DNA of 64,000 nt from contig JAFXUD010000010.1 in assembly GCA_017535315.1 (NCBI GenBank), positions 19,934-83,933 of the forward strand. The letters run 5' to 3'. This document shows, piece after piece, positions 18,544-27,476 of this stretch (positions are counted from its first letter, which is position 1; every line of letters starts with the position of its first letter). The notes under the pieces were generated by a model that was not told where the DNA came from, searched no databases, and saw only the letters and a program-made list of their open reading frames with translations. Origin of the DNA: Victivallales bacterium (GTDB lineage Bacteria; Verrucomicrobiota; Lentisphaeria; Oligosphaerales; Oligosphaeraceae). A program made the position numbers and the translations under genes.

Positions 18544-18560
18544 TTTTTTGAAAATACCTC
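18544..18560 (-). repeat. 17-bp dispersed motif (copy 2, diverged)
   Basis: Read on the minus strand it is GAGGTATTTTCAAAAAA, the most diverged of the five copies. It lies in the lactonase-nagB intergenic region. Confidence 0.3.
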
Positions 18561-18695
18561 AAAAGAGGGTTTCTGAAAAATTCGTCTCTTCGGCGTGAAA
18601 AAAAACAATTTCACATTATGTTAAATACGATGTTATTGTCAAGGACGGAAACAAACCGTCGGAACGTTCATCGTAAAACTCACGAGGTAATTGCA

Positions 18696-19487
18696 ATGAA
18701 GGTCATTATTCAGAAAGATTATGACAACATGTGCGAATGGGCGGCCAACCACATCATCGCTGCCATCAACAACCACAAGGAAAACAGGCCGTTTGTGCTG
18801 GGTCTCCCGACAGGCTCCTCTCCTCTCGGCGTTTACAAGCGCCTGATCGCCGCCAACAAGGCTGGCAAGGTTACCTTCAAGAATGTCGTGACATTCAATA
18901 TGGACGAATATGTCGGCCTCCCCAGGACGCACCACGAGAGCTACTGGTTCTTCATGCACGACAACTTCTTCGACCACATCGACATCCCTGCCGAGAATAT
19001 CAACATCCTCAACGGCATGGCCGATGACTTGGAAGCCGAATGCGCACGCTATGAGGCCAAGATTGCCTCCTATGGCGGCATCGACCTCTTCATGGGCGGC
19101 TCTGGCGTGGATGGGCACATCGCCTTCAACGAACCCTTCACCTCCCTTGCCTCCAGGACAGGCATCCGCGACCTCACGGAAGACACCAAGATTGTCAACT
19201 CCCGTTTCTTCGACAACGACCCCGACAAGGTGCCGTCGAGGGCGCTTTCCGTCGGTGTCGCGACCGTCACGGACTCCCGCGAAGTCCTGCTTCTCATCAG
19301 TGGCCACAACAAGGCGCGTGCCCTGAAGGAATGCGTCGAGGGTGGCGTCAACCAGATGTGGACCATCTCTGCGCTCAATATGCACAACAACGCCTACATC
19401 GCCTGTGATGAAATGGCCTGCGGCGAACTCCGCGTCGATACCTACAAGTACTTCCTTGATGTTTATAAGAAGGAAAGAATCCAGTAG
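18696..19487 (+). CDS. nagB: Glucosamine-6-phosphate deaminase
   Basis: A 263-residue enzyme converting glucosamine-6-phosphate to fructose-6-phosphate and ammonia in amino-sugar catabolism. The start at 18696 follows GAGG with good spacing. The residues known in E. coli NagB are all present: D70 in [11 protein letters not shown], then D139, H141 and E146 in [14 protein letters not shown]. The sequence runs very close to the E. coli enzyme through 'SLASRTGIR', 'NSRFFDND' and 'VNQMWTIS'. It ends just before tRNA-Pro. The divergent lactonase gene shares the upstream region. Confidence 0.97.
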   Translation: MKVIIQKDYDNMCEWAANHIIAAINNHKENRPFVLGLPTGSSPLGVYKRLIAANKAGKVTFKNVVTFNMDEYVGLPRTHHESYWFFMHDNFFDHIDIPAENINILNGMADDLEAECARYEAKIASYGGIDLFMGGSGVDGHIAFNEPFTSLASRTGIRDLTEDTKIVNSRFFDNDPDKVPSRALSVGVATVTDSREVLLLISGHNKARALKECVEGGVNQMWTISALNMHNNAYIACDEMACGELRVDTYKYFLDVYKKERIQ

Positions 19488-19586
19488 TTTTTTCCCAAAA
19501 GGACAAAAAAACATTCCAGCCAACTTGCGACTGGATAAATCCCTGCTATATTAATAGCATCTAAACATTCATTTTTGTTATTCAAT

Positions 19587-19665
19587 CGGGACGTAGCGCA
19601 GCCTGGTTTAGCGCGTTTGACTGGGGGTCAAAAGGTCGCGGGTTCGAATCTCGCCGTCCCGACCA
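19587..19665 (+). tRNA. tRNA-Pro (anticodon GGG), CCA encoded
   Basis: The cloverleaf is complete. The acceptor is CGGGACG/CGTCCCG with discriminator A and an encoded CCA. The D arm is GCGC/GCGC. The anticodon arm is TTTGA-CTGGGGG-TCAAA, giving anticodon GGG (reads CCC). The T arm is GCGGG-TTCGAAT-CTCGC. It is 79 nt long including CCA. Confidence 0.97.
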
Positions 19666-20182
19666 TTCATTTACCATAAGGCACTTGGGTCTTTGCCCGA
19701 GTGCCTTTCTTTTTGCCATTTTGAGGGCGTTTTTCGAGGTCAAAACGCCTCAATGCTTATACTGTAGAAGATTTCGGGTGAATCCCGCCGCCCCGAAATC
19801 CCCCTTTCTCCGATTTATCCACTCCGTTTTCCAAAGTCCCAGGACTTTATCCAGTCGCCATTCTATCTCTGCTTGAAAATAGCCATTTACGCATATTCCC
19901 CCGCCCAGGCAGTTCCTTTTCCCAATTCAAGACAACAACAGCGGTGAAAACAAAACCTTCTCCATCGCGCCGAAAATTCACCGCCTCTCCTCATACGAAA
20001 GGTCTTCTGCCGCCCGAGTGTTCACGCTCTGCCGATTCTGGCAGGTGGAATTGATTTAAAACGCGACCTTTTGCCTCACGAAAGCACTGCTCATTCCCAA
20101 AAACATTTTCGGAAGATTTAGCGAAATCCGCTTGAAACTTTTAGAAAACTATGTATATTTTTCTAAAATTACGAGGCGAGAA
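19666..20182 (+). other. Gene-free stretch downstream of tRNA-Pro
   Basis: The 517 bp hold the terminator at 19678 and a 9-bp hairpin at 19770-19800 (GATTTCGGG/CCCGAAATC). The hairpin loop region GGTGAATCCCGCCGCCCCGA resembles the T-arm and 3' end of the tRNA (GGTTCGAATCTCGCCGTCCCGA). Beyond that I see no credible gene up to the AbiEi start. An open frame of 63 codons at 19685 lacks a ribosome-binding site and overlaps the terminator. Confidence 0.6.
19678..19715 (+). terminator. Rho-independent terminator after tRNA-Pro
   Basis: AAGGCACTTGGG and GCCCGAGTGCCTT form a 12-bp stem with a TCTTT loop, followed by TCTTTTTG. It lies 12 nt after the CCA end and should end nagB/tRNA transcripts. Confidence 0.85.
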
Positions 20183-20815
20183 ATGAAATCGATAAAGGAA
20201 AAAATACAGAAGAGGATAGAGCGTCTTGAGGCGGGATATGCCTTTTCCGCAAGAGACTTCCTGCGTGACTTCAGGAGGTACGAGGTGGATGTGGCTCTGT
20301 CCAGTCTTGTCAAGGAAGGCTTCATCCGTCGTATCATTCCTGGCATCTACGAGCGTCCGCGCATAAACACCCTGCTTGGCACACAGGCTGCCCCAGACCT
20401 CTATAGTGTCGCCAAGGCACTGGCCCGCAAATTCAGCTGGCGAATCCACCCATCTGGGAACACTGCTCTGAATCTTCTCGGTCTCTCCACGCAGATACCG
20501 GGGCGAATGATATTCCACTCGGATGGACCATCCAGGAAATACGCCATCGGCAATCGTGACCTTGAGTTCAGGCACACATCCCTGAACGAACTCGTCTTCC
20601 GTCTGCCGGAGAGCACTCTGGTTGTTCAGGCACTGAAGGCATTAGGCAGGGAGCACCTTGACAAAGAGGCAATCGAAACCCTGCATGGAAAATATCCGCC
20701 CGCCCTTTGGTCAAGAATCGTCGCAGACACCTGCAATGCAAGCGGATGGATACACGAAGCCATTAGAACAATCAGTACACAGGAGGAGGACCATGCGTCA
20801 AATCACGCTTCTTAG
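20183..20815 (+). CDS. Type IV toxin-antitoxin antitoxin, AbiEi/DUF6088 family
   Basis: A 210-residue protein starting at the ATG at 20183 after GAGGCGAGAA. An in-frame ATG 51 nt upstream lacks a good site. The N-terminus is a winged helix (GYAFSARDFLRDFRRYEVDVALSSLVKEGFIRRI..GIYERP). It is followed by the AbiEi-type domain with HPSGNTALNLLGLSTQ and the beta-rich 'RHTSLNELVF'. AbiEi proteins repress their own promoter and counter the AbiEii nucleotidyltransferase. The gene overlaps the toxin by 23 bp, the usual arrangement. It sits downstream of tRNA-Pro, a common integration spot. Confidence 0.88.
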   Translation: MKSIKEKIQKRIERLEAGYAFSARDFLRDFRRYEVDVALSSLVKEGFIRRIIPGIYERPRINTLLGTQAAPDLYSVAKALARKFSWRIHPSGNTALNLLGLSTQIPGRMIFHSDGPSRKYAIGNRDLEFRHTSLNELVFRLPESTLVVQALKALGREHLDKEAIETLHGKYPPALWSRIVADTCNASGWIHEAIRTISTQEEDHASNHAS

Positions 20816-21791
20816 CCAAAACCAGAGAAAAGTCTTGTTTGAGGATGCATCTGAAAAACTCAGCATTCCATACGGAATGATTGAGAAGGATTTCTGGGTA
20901 TGCTGGGTGCTCTCACGAATCTTTGGCGACCAGAATCTTCGCGGGCTTCTCCGCTTCAAGGGAGGTACGTCGCTCTCCAAGGTGTTCCACCTGATAGAGC
21001 GTTTCTCCGAGGACATAGACCTGATTCTGGACTGGCGACTGGTAACGCAGGACGACCCGATGAAGGACAGAAGCAACGCCCAGCAGGACAAGTTCAACAA
21101 GCGCGTACAGGAGGAGTCGGCGGACTACATCAGCACCACGCTGAAGGGGCGGATCGCCTCCGTCTTTGACGGGGAATGCCGCGTCAATGCCGATGATGAT
21201 GACGGGCACATCATCTGGATTGAGTATCCACACGATGACAACGACAGCTACATCCTGCCGCGCGTCAAACTGGAGATAGGACCTCTGGCCGCCTGGGTTC
21301 CGCACCAGGCCTTTCCCGTCATGCCTTACGTTGGCGAGGCGTTCCCGCAACTAGGCATCAAGCCTTTCGATGTCCCGACTATCTTGGCGGAGCGCACCTT
21401 CTGGGAGAAGGTCACGATTCTGCATCAGGAACATTTCCGTCCAGAGGGCCTGGCTGTTCCGTCACGATTCTCAAGGCACTACTACGACCTCTTCAAGATG
21501 TCATCGTCGGAAGTCTGTCGCAACGCCCTTGCAAATACAGAACTCCTTCGCAAAGTCGTGGATTTCAAGCGCAAGTTCTATCCAAGAGCCTGGGCGAGAT
21601 ACGACTTGGCGATTCCCTGTGAGATTCGCCTGATGCCCCCAGTACACAGTCTGAAATCGCTTGCAGCGGACTATGCCCAGATGAGGGAAATGATTTTCGG
21701 CGACTACCCCCAATGGGAAGACATCCTCACGGGATTGCAAAATCTTGAGGCCGTCATCAATGGCAACACGGACTTTATCCTCAAAACTTGA
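20793..21791 (+). CDS. Nucleotidyltransferase AbiEii/AbiGii toxin-family protein
   Basis: The start is the ATG at 20793, inside the end of abiEi, after AGGAGGAGGACC; 332 residues. The nucleotidyltransferase signature is intact: KGGTSLSK (56-63) and FSEDIDL (71-77, with the two metal Asp positions), and a later strand with ILPRVKLEIGP. The family Lys/Trp block AERTFWEKVTILHQEHF is present. AbiEii toxins add nucleotides to tRNA or GTP-bound targets and arrest growth, sometimes on phage infection. With the overlapping AbiEi gene it forms a complete type IV toxin-antitoxin pair. The target cannot be told from sequence. Confidence 0.9.
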   Translation: MRQITLLSQNQRKVLFEDASEKLSIPYGMIEKDFWVCWVLSRIFGDQNLRGLLRFKGGTSLSKVFHLIERFSEDIDLILDWRLVTQDDPMKDRSNAQQDKFNKRVQEESADYISTTLKGRIASVFDGECRVNADDDDGHIIWIEYPHDDNDSYILPRVKLEIGPLAAWVPHQAFPVMPYVGEAFPQLGIKPFDVPTILAERTFWEKVTILHQEHFRPEGLAVPSRFSRHYYDLFKMSSSEVCRNALANTELLRKVVDFKRKFYPRAWARYDLAIPCEIRLMPPVHSLKSLAADYAQMREMIFGDYPQWEDILTGLQNLEAVINGNTDFILKT

Positions 21792-21850
21792 TGCAGTCTA
21801 CGGATGACTGAATTTTTCTGACGCAAACGGCAAAAAAAAACAATGCGCAC

Positions 21851-21874
21851 GGCAGTGTCGGGACTGGCACTGCC
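21851..21874. other. Hairpin after the AbiE operon
   Basis: GGCAGTG and CACTGCC form a 7-bp stem around a 10-nt loop, 60 bp after the toxin stop. No T-run follows on either strand, so terminator function is uncertain. Confidence 0.4.
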
Positions 21875-21902
21875 CATTCGGCATTAAGTGCCAAAACGAA
21901 GT

Positions 21903-22440
21903 TTAGTATTGATTGGGAACAAGTACAACACGAAAGCCAATGCTAAGACGTCGCCCGTCAGGTGCAAATTTGCTTCTTAACGCAACACGAGCATTGTAAT
22001 CCCAAGCTCCGCCACGATCCACCCTTTGCACAGCACTTTTATCATTTTCTCGAATGAATTCTGGTTTCATCTTACTGCTGTCATCTATATAATCGTCCAA
22101 GCACCACTCCCATACATTTCCGCTCATATCGTAAATACCAAGTTCATTTGGCATTTTTGTCTTTACCTCATGAGTTTTTCCATCAGAATTATCTTTATAC
22201 CACGCGAGCAAGCATCGCCAGGCCACCTTTCTTGGCTCGCACCCAATGGCGTGAGCCAGTTCCGTGCCGTTCCTGAACCGCCCTTCGTCGAGGTACCGCT
22301 GCCACCGCCGCCCCCTGGCAAACACCAGCATCAGCGTGTCGGAGATCGAAGTAGGAATGTCCTCCTCGCCGTCCACCACGATGCGGCGGGGTTGCCCCGT
22401 CCATTCTCCGCTGAATGGGGCATATCACGCCAATCAAGAA
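21903..22440 (-). pseudogene. Chimeric relic: recombinase-associated HTH fragment joined to the C-terminus of a formylglycine-generating-enzyme-like protein
   Basis: An open frame from GTG 22379 gives 158 residues with two unrelated halves. The first ('PTSISDTLMLVFARG-RRWQRYLDEGRF-NGTELAHAIG') resembles the C-terminal region found next to serine recombinases in prophage-like elements. The second, from 'AWYKDNSDG' on, is the C-terminal third of an FGE/SUMF1 protein (NELGIYDMSGNVWEWC, RVDRGGAWDYNAR, GFRVV). The junction is at about 22200 with no linker. Upstream of the GTG the first half continues ('FSGEWTGQPRRIV') into a stop codon. The first half is clearly more G+C-rich than the second. Both parental genes are incomplete, so I call it a pseudogene formed by deletion or recombination. 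Confidence 0.65.
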
Positions 22441-22802
22441 CCAAACGATCTTTTCAAAGCCGTTTTTCGAGGTGGAGAACAACGATTTTTCCTTTCTCTG
22501 GACGACTGGCTTTCGAAAAGGTCGCGGGTTAGCGATTGGAAAACACCAGAGAATGGTTCAGAATCCCCCAGCTTGTACGACGATAAAAACTCTCGTCTTC
22601 CTCGTCATTTTCATACCATTCAGTTGAAATACGCTATTGGCGGTTATATTAGATGAGTGACGAAAACGGGAACGGCAAAAGTTCTTTTTCGGATAGATGA
22701 GTTCTGTGACTAGATGCTGACAGACGAGGCGAATATGAAGGATGACTGATATAACAAAGACTCCATACTGCGTCCGAAACCAATAGGGGAAAGGATTTGA
22801 AG
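22441..22802. other. Gene-free stretch
   Basis: The 362 bp between the chimeric relic and the glycosidase gene contain short frames only, none with a ribosome-binding site or recognisable content. GGGGAAAGGA at the right end is the ribosome-binding region of the next gene. Confidence 0.5.
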
Positions 22803-24233
22803 ATGATTTTTGAGCATAAGAAAGTATCATTGGAAGAGTTTGGAGCGTTGAAAACCTTTACCTCGCGGGAGATCGGGAATTCTTTCATCAGCATCGGTTT
22901 TGAATGCCTTGACCGCAAGATGTTCGACCCAGAGAAGTGTTACGATCTTCTGGGTGCTTCTGGGGTGAAATGGGCGCGCTGTCAGACTGGTTGGAACCGT
23001 TGCGAAAACCAGAAAGAAATTTACGATTTTGCCTGGCTCGACGCTATTGTCGATGAACTGCTCCAGCGCGGTGTCCAGCCGTGGTTCAATGTCGGCTACG
23101 GCAACAAACTCTACATGACGGGGCTCTACAGCGATGCGGCGGTTGGTTTCGTGCCGCTGTATTTCGGCGAGGAAACGCTTCAGGCTTGGAAGAATTATGT
23201 ACGCGCTCTGGCCAAACATTTCAAGGGGCGCGTCACAGACTTTGAAATCTGGAACGAATCCAATATCGGAGGTTTTTGGCAGCCTCGCGGGGCGGATCCG
23301 CTGGACTATGCCAAACTCATCAAACTGTCGGCGGATGAAATCCGCAAAGAGATACCCGATGCCAAAATCGGCGCCTGCGTGAGCGGCGGAACCAGATGGT
23401 GGAACAACGGGTTCGCTCAGCGTCTGCTCCGTTCGGGAATTGCCAGGGATTTAAACTTTTTCTGCATGCATGCGTATTGCATCCAGCCAGAACTAAACTA
23501 CCGTCAGAGCCTCGCCATGCTTCGCCGTATTCTGGACGCCAACGATGGTGCGCATGTGGAGCTCTGGCAGGGCGAAGCTGGGTACGCCTCCTGGTTTCCG
23601 GAAAACCACCATCTCTCGCCCTATGTGCGGGAAAGCCAGCGGAATCAGTCCGTCTGGATGCTGCGCCGCTATTTTCTGGATTGTGCGCTCGGACTGAAAC
23701 GCAGCTCCTTCTTCCAGATGGCAGATATGAAAAACAACTACAAAATGGCCAATTTTACCAAGAAGAATCCAGCGCGGCACGGTCTTTTGGACGGCGAAAC
23801 CTATCTGCCGAAGCAATCGTACCAGACCATGCGCCATCTGACCGCATTCTTCAAAGACGGCATGAAACCCGCCGAACTGTATTGCGTCGCCAGACTGGAC
23901 GACGTGTATCCGCGCTCGGAACGCCATTCACGGCTGGTGGACATCGCGGTGCAGAACAATGCCTATGTGCGCGACGGACATCCGTTCTTTGAATATCATC
24001 TGGCGGAGGATATGCAGTACGATTTCCAGGGCATTGCTCCAATCTCCATTCTGACGGAGAAAAATCCCGATTTGAAAGCTATCGATAAGCCAGTCCTAAT
24101 TGATATGCTAACGGGGAAAACTTACCATATAAAAAACTGGAATACGGACAAATACAACGAGCTGTACTATTTTCACGAACTCCCGCTGACGGATTATCCT
24201 CTGGTCATCTGCGACGAAACCGCGCTGCCGTAA
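22803..24233 (+). CDS. Clan-A glycoside hydrolase, GH39-like, cytosolic
   Basis: The start is the ATG at 22803 (476 residues) after GGGAAAGGA; a TTG two codons upstream is less likely. The TIM-barrel signs of retaining clan-A enzymes are clear. WFNVGYGN and 'GRVTDFEIWNESN' give the acid/base Glu after Asn-like context. 'HVELWQGEAGYASW' gives the nucleophile Glu at the end of strand 7. 'FFCMHAYC' and 'SSFFQMAD' fit strands 5 and 8. A C-terminal beta domain follows. GH39-type beta-xylosidase or a related family is my best guess; the exact family and substrate are open. No signal peptide is visible. It lies 67 bp upstream of the DUF4838 gene, probably the same operon. Confidence 0.75.
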   Translation: MIFEHKKVSLEEFGALKTFTSREIGNSFISIGFECLDRKMFDPEKCYDLLGASGVKWARCQTGWNRCENQKEIYDFAWLDAIVDELLQRGVQPWFNVGYGNKLYMTGLYSDAAVGFVPLYFGEETLQAWKNYVRALAKHFKGRVTDFEIWNESNIGGFWQPRGADPLDYAKLIKLSADEIRKEIPDAKIGACVSGGTRWWNNGFAQRLLRSGIARDLNFFCMHAYCIQPELNYRQSLAMLRRILDANDGAHVELWQGEAGYASWFPENHHLSPYVRESQRNQSVWMLRRYFLDCALGLKRSSFFQMADMKNNYKMANFTKKNPARHGLLDGETYLPKQSYQTMRHLTAFFKDGMKPAELYCVARLDDVYPRSERHSRLVDIAVQNNAYVRDGHPFFEYHLAEDMQYDFQGIAPISILTEKNPDLKAIDKPVLIDMLTGKTYHIKNWNTDKYNELYYFHELPLTDYPLVICDETALP

Positions 24234-24300
24234 GAGGCTGCCGTCAAGGGTGCATTGGCTATTTTAACATATCAAGATTTGTGGCAGAAGGCATGAAAGG

Positions 24301-26505
24301 ATGAATATGAAGAATTTTGTTCAAGTTGTGATGTTTTTTGCAGCAGGGATTATCTCTGCCGCAGCAGGGGAAATTCATGTGGCATCTGATGCGACCGCGG
24401 CGGAGCGTGCAGCCGCCAAGGATTTCGCGGCTTATTTTGAAAGGGTGACTGGTAAAAGCCTTGCGTTGTCGCCTTATACGGTTTATCTTGGTCAGGCTGC
24501 GAAGGAGGCCAAGTGGTTCCAGATGCCCGAAACTGCGTTCGAGGAATGGGTGATCGAAAGCAATGGTGACGAACTGGTGATCACGGGGGATGTGCGGGGC
24601 ACTGTCTGGGGCGTTTACGAGTTTCTTGAAAAACACCTCGGATGCGCGTTTCTAGCCAACGATACCGAGGTGGTGCCGAGCTGCCCGAACTGGCGGCTCA
24701 CCCCCATCAAAGAGCGCCACCGTCCAGCCTTTTTCAGGCGCGAGATGTCCTCTGGCGCTGGCGGCCCACGGCTCAATCACCCTGTTTTCCGTATGAAGCG
24801 TAAGGAAAACGTCCGCACGCCTTATCCCGAAATCTGGATGCATTCAGGCTCTCCGAAGGGCTGTCACACCTTTGCCTCCTATGTGGAAAACTGGCCCGCG
24901 AACGGTCCCTTCGCGGTCGGGAGCGACGGCAAAAGCCCCTGCTACAGCAATCCCGAGGCGCGGAAACTTTTTGCCGAAAAACTCAAGAACTATATTGAAA
25001 AGGACAGGGAAGGCAAACCCCGCGAACTCTGGCCGATGATTTACAGCATCGACCAGAACGACGGCTTCGGCAACAACTGCAAATGCGCCCAATGCCGCCA
25101 ATATCCGACGCCCGCCGATGCCAATGTGGACTTCATCAACGCCATTGCCGCAGCCATCGAGCCAGATTATCCCGAAGTCATCATTCAGACATTCGCCTAT
25201 CAGCACACGCTTCCCCCGCCGCAGCAGCACAAAGCCCGACCCAATGTGATCATCCGCTTCTGCGGCAGTGAAATCACCGCACCTCTGCTGCCTGGAACGG
25301 AATATGGCGATGCATTGGAGGCATGGCGGCAGAAAGCCGACCAGTTGGCGCTTTGGAGTTACTGGAAGCCGTACACAGGCGAGGAAACGCCCTATCTCAA
25401 ACCGCGCAAGATCATGCAGCAGGAACTCCAGTACTGCCGCGACTCTGGAGTGCGTACTTATTACGCCGAAAATGAAAAACCCTATGTTCGGAACTTCTGG
25501 CCGCTCCAATACTATCTATGGAGCCATCTTGTGATCAATCCTGATTGCGACATTGAAAATCTTTCCGATACATTCTTCCGTGGATATTATGGGAAGGCCG
25601 CGCCGCAGATGAAGGAGTTCTGCGAATATCTGGAAAAACGCATGGCGGCGATTCCCTGGCAGGCCCGCGGCAATGTTTACAGCATATTCGATCGGGAGTT
25701 TTTCGACACCGCCAACCGCCTGCTCGACGCGGCAGAACAAGCCGCCGTCGGAGATGAAAAGAGTTTGCGCCATGTGCGCTGGGAGCGCGTCCCCGTCGAT
25801 CACGCTCTTCTGATGCGGCAGGACAAATTCCCGCTCGGTGACAGGCAGGATACAGTCATCAACCGCTGGCTCGCCAACGCCAAGATGGTGCGGGAACAGT
25901 TCGCCCTCGATGCGGAGTGGCGCAAAAACTTGCTCAAACCGACTCTTGCCGAACTCGACAATGAAGTCGCGCTCTTTCGCGCCATGCCGTTCCCGATCCC
26001 AGAACAGTTTCAGGGCAAAAAAATCCAAGATTTCCACTGGCCCGACTTTGATCCGTGGAACGGCCACAAACGCTACCTCGTGGACGATCCCGACGCCTCC
26101 AGCGGCAAGGCATTCACCCTGCGGAACGACAGAAAACCCAAGGTAGACGGCGTTAAGCACAAGGCGGTGCATGAGCTGCCGCTGTCGATTGGCCTGTATG
26201 ACAGCACAGCGCCCAAAAAACAGCAGCTTGTCGCCCAGTATTACTGGAATCGCGGCGATTACGCTTCCGATGAAAAATACCACTGGTACAAACTCGGCGA
26301 AGCGGTGATTACACCGAATCTACGGATTTATGTACACTGGAGCTGGAATTGTCGGATATTCCTACGCAAGGGCATTACTGGAATCGATCAGAATATCCCG
26401 AAGGAAATCTGGGCTTCAATCAAGATCACTGGACCAGCCTATGTGGAAGGCTCAACCCAAACGGACGGCATTTTCATCGACCGAGTGATTCTGGTGGAAA
26501 AATAG
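24301..26505 (+). CDS. Secreted DUF4838 protein with alpha-glucuronidase-like N-terminal domain
   Basis: A 734-residue exported protein. The signal peptide is MNMKNFVQVVMFFAAGIISAAAG. Residues ~22-120 form a GH67-N/GH20b-like domain ('AAKDFAAYFERVTGKSL', 'VITGDVRGTVWGVYEFLEKHLGCAFL'). Then comes the DUF4838 barrel with 'SIDQNDGFGNNCKCAQCRQY', 'QTFAYQHTLPPPQ' and 'VIIRFCGSEITAPL'. The C-terminus is a beta domain. DUF4838 proteins are common in PVC and Bacteroidetes polysaccharide loci; their reaction is not established. With the preceding GH39-like gene it may form a two-gene glycan utilisation unit. The start at 24301 or 24307 cannot be settled; both have upstream purine-rich sites. Confidence 0.82.
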   Translation: MNMKNFVQVVMFFAAGIISAAAGEIHVASDATAAERAAAKDFAAYFERVTGKSLALSPYTVYLGQAAKEAKWFQMPETAFEEWVIESNGDELVITGDVRGTVWGVYEFLEKHLGCAFLANDTEVVPSCPNWRLTPIKERHRPAFFRREMSSGAGGPRLNHPVFRMKRKENVRTPYPEIWMHSGSPKGCHTFASYVENWPANGPFAVGSDGKSPCYSNPEARKLFAEKLKNYIEKDREGKPRELWPMIYSIDQNDGFGNNCKCAQCRQYPTPADANVDFINAIAAAIEPDYPEVIIQTFAYQHTLPPPQQHKARPNVIIRFCGSEITAPLLPGTEYGDALEAWRQKADQLALWSYWKPYTGEETPYLKPRKIMQQELQYCRDSGVRTYYAENEKPYVRNFWPLQYYLWSHLVINPDCDIENLSDTFFRGYYGKAAPQMKEFCEYLEKRMAAIPWQARGNVYSIFDREFFDTANRLLDAAEQAAVGDEKSLRHVRWERVPVDHALLMRQDKFPLGDRQDTVINRWLANAKMVREQFALDAEWRKNLLKPTLAELDNEVALFRAMPFPIPEQFQGKKIQDFHWPDFDPWNGHKRYLVDDPDASSGKAFTLRNDRKPKVDGVKHKAVHELPLSIGLYDSTAPKKQQLVAQYYWNRGDYASDEKYHWYKLGEAVITPNLRIYVHWSWNCRIFLRKGITGIDQNIPKEIWASIKITGPAYVEGSTQTDGIFIDRVILVEK

Positions 26506-26621
26506 GCTTTCGGCTGGCACCCACAGCGTAGAGTACGGTAAGACTCGGTGAGACAGTGCTGTGAAGGTAATTTGCATATTGGCACATAAGCAGGGCAATT
26601 AAATGCTAGGAGAGAAGGCAA

Positions 26622-27434
26622 ATGGTTGATTATGGCTTGAAGCATCGGGTGGCACTGATTACGGGGGCGAATAACCCGCAGGGAATTGGAGCAACGACGG
26701 CGCTTGCCTTTGCCCGCGAGGGTGCAAAGGTGGCTTTGGTATATAAGAAAGTGCCTAGGGCGTTTGATAAGAATAAGACTGGCAAAAACGGGAAAGACCG
26801 ATATTACGAGGCGAATGCAGGAAATGCCGATATTGTGGCGGCAAGACTCAAGGAGCTGAAAGCCGAGCATCTGATTTTGGAAAGCGACATTGCCGATGAA
26901 AAGGCTGTAGAGGAAATCTATTCGGCTGTTATTGAACATTACGGAAGAGTTGACATTTTGGTGAATAATGCGGCGACAGACGATGAAAATGGTTTGGACA
27001 CAATAGAAACAATCACCAAAAATGTCATTGACGATACCTTCGCTGTCAATGTTCGCGGAAGCATCTTGATGATGAGGGAAATGATTAGGCATCGTGGTGA
27101 TTATGGACGGATTATCAATATTTCCACTGATGCCTCCCAAATCTTTGCAGGCCAGATTACATACGGAGCAAGCAAAGCGACTTTGGAGGCACTGACACGC
27201 AGCATTGCCCTTGAAGTGGCAAAGTATGGAATCACTGTGAATTGCGTTGCACCAGGACCGACCCAAACAGGCTGGATTGATGCTGATCTGGAGAAAGCCG
27301 TCATTCCGTTAATCCCCATGGGAAAGCTCATTCAACCAGAAGACATAGCAGAGACGATTCTGTTCTTGGCAAGCGAACAGGCAAGAATGCTCACGGGGCA
27401 AGTCATAAAAGTGTCTGGCGGACATGCCCTCTAA
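26622..27434 (+). CDS. Short-chain dehydrogenase/reductase (FabG-like)
   Basis: A 270-residue NAD(P)-dependent SDR oxidoreductase with AGGAGAGAAGG before the ATG. The cofactor motif is slightly expanded: TGANNPQGIGA. It is followed by NNAAT, the catalytic Ser in NISTDAS, and Tyr and Lys in YGASKA. The C-terminal 'VAPGPTQTGW...SEQARMLTGQVIKVSGGHAL' is standard. A long basic insertion after strand 2 (KVPRAFDKNKTGKNGKDRYYE) is unusual. It is more A+T-rich than its neighbours. No pathway is evident from context; homologues annotated as 3-oxoacyl-ACP reductases are often of unknown substrate. Confidence 0.88.
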   Translation: MVDYGLKHRVALITGANNPQGIGATTALAFAREGAKVALVYKKVPRAFDKNKTGKNGKDRYYEANAGNADIVAARLKELKAEHLILESDIADEKAVEEIYSAVIEHYGRVDILVNNAATDDENGLDTIETITKNVIDDTFAVNVRGSILMMREMIRHRGDYGRIINISTDASQIFAGQITYGASKATLEALTRSIALEVAKYGITVNCVAPGPTQTGWIDADLEKAVIPLIPMGKLIQPEDIAETILFLASEQARMLTGQVIKVSGGHAL

Positions 27435-27476
27435 GTTCCTTATTAAAAAACTGTAACCCAAAAATACAAAGGAATC

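Noticed and set aside
19685..19876. 63-codon frame after tRNA-Pro
   Set aside because: It starts inside the terminator hairpin and lacks a ribosome-binding site.
21903..22379. Functional sulfatase-modifying enzyme gene
   Set aside because: Only the C-terminal third of the fold is present and it is fused to an unrelated fragment.
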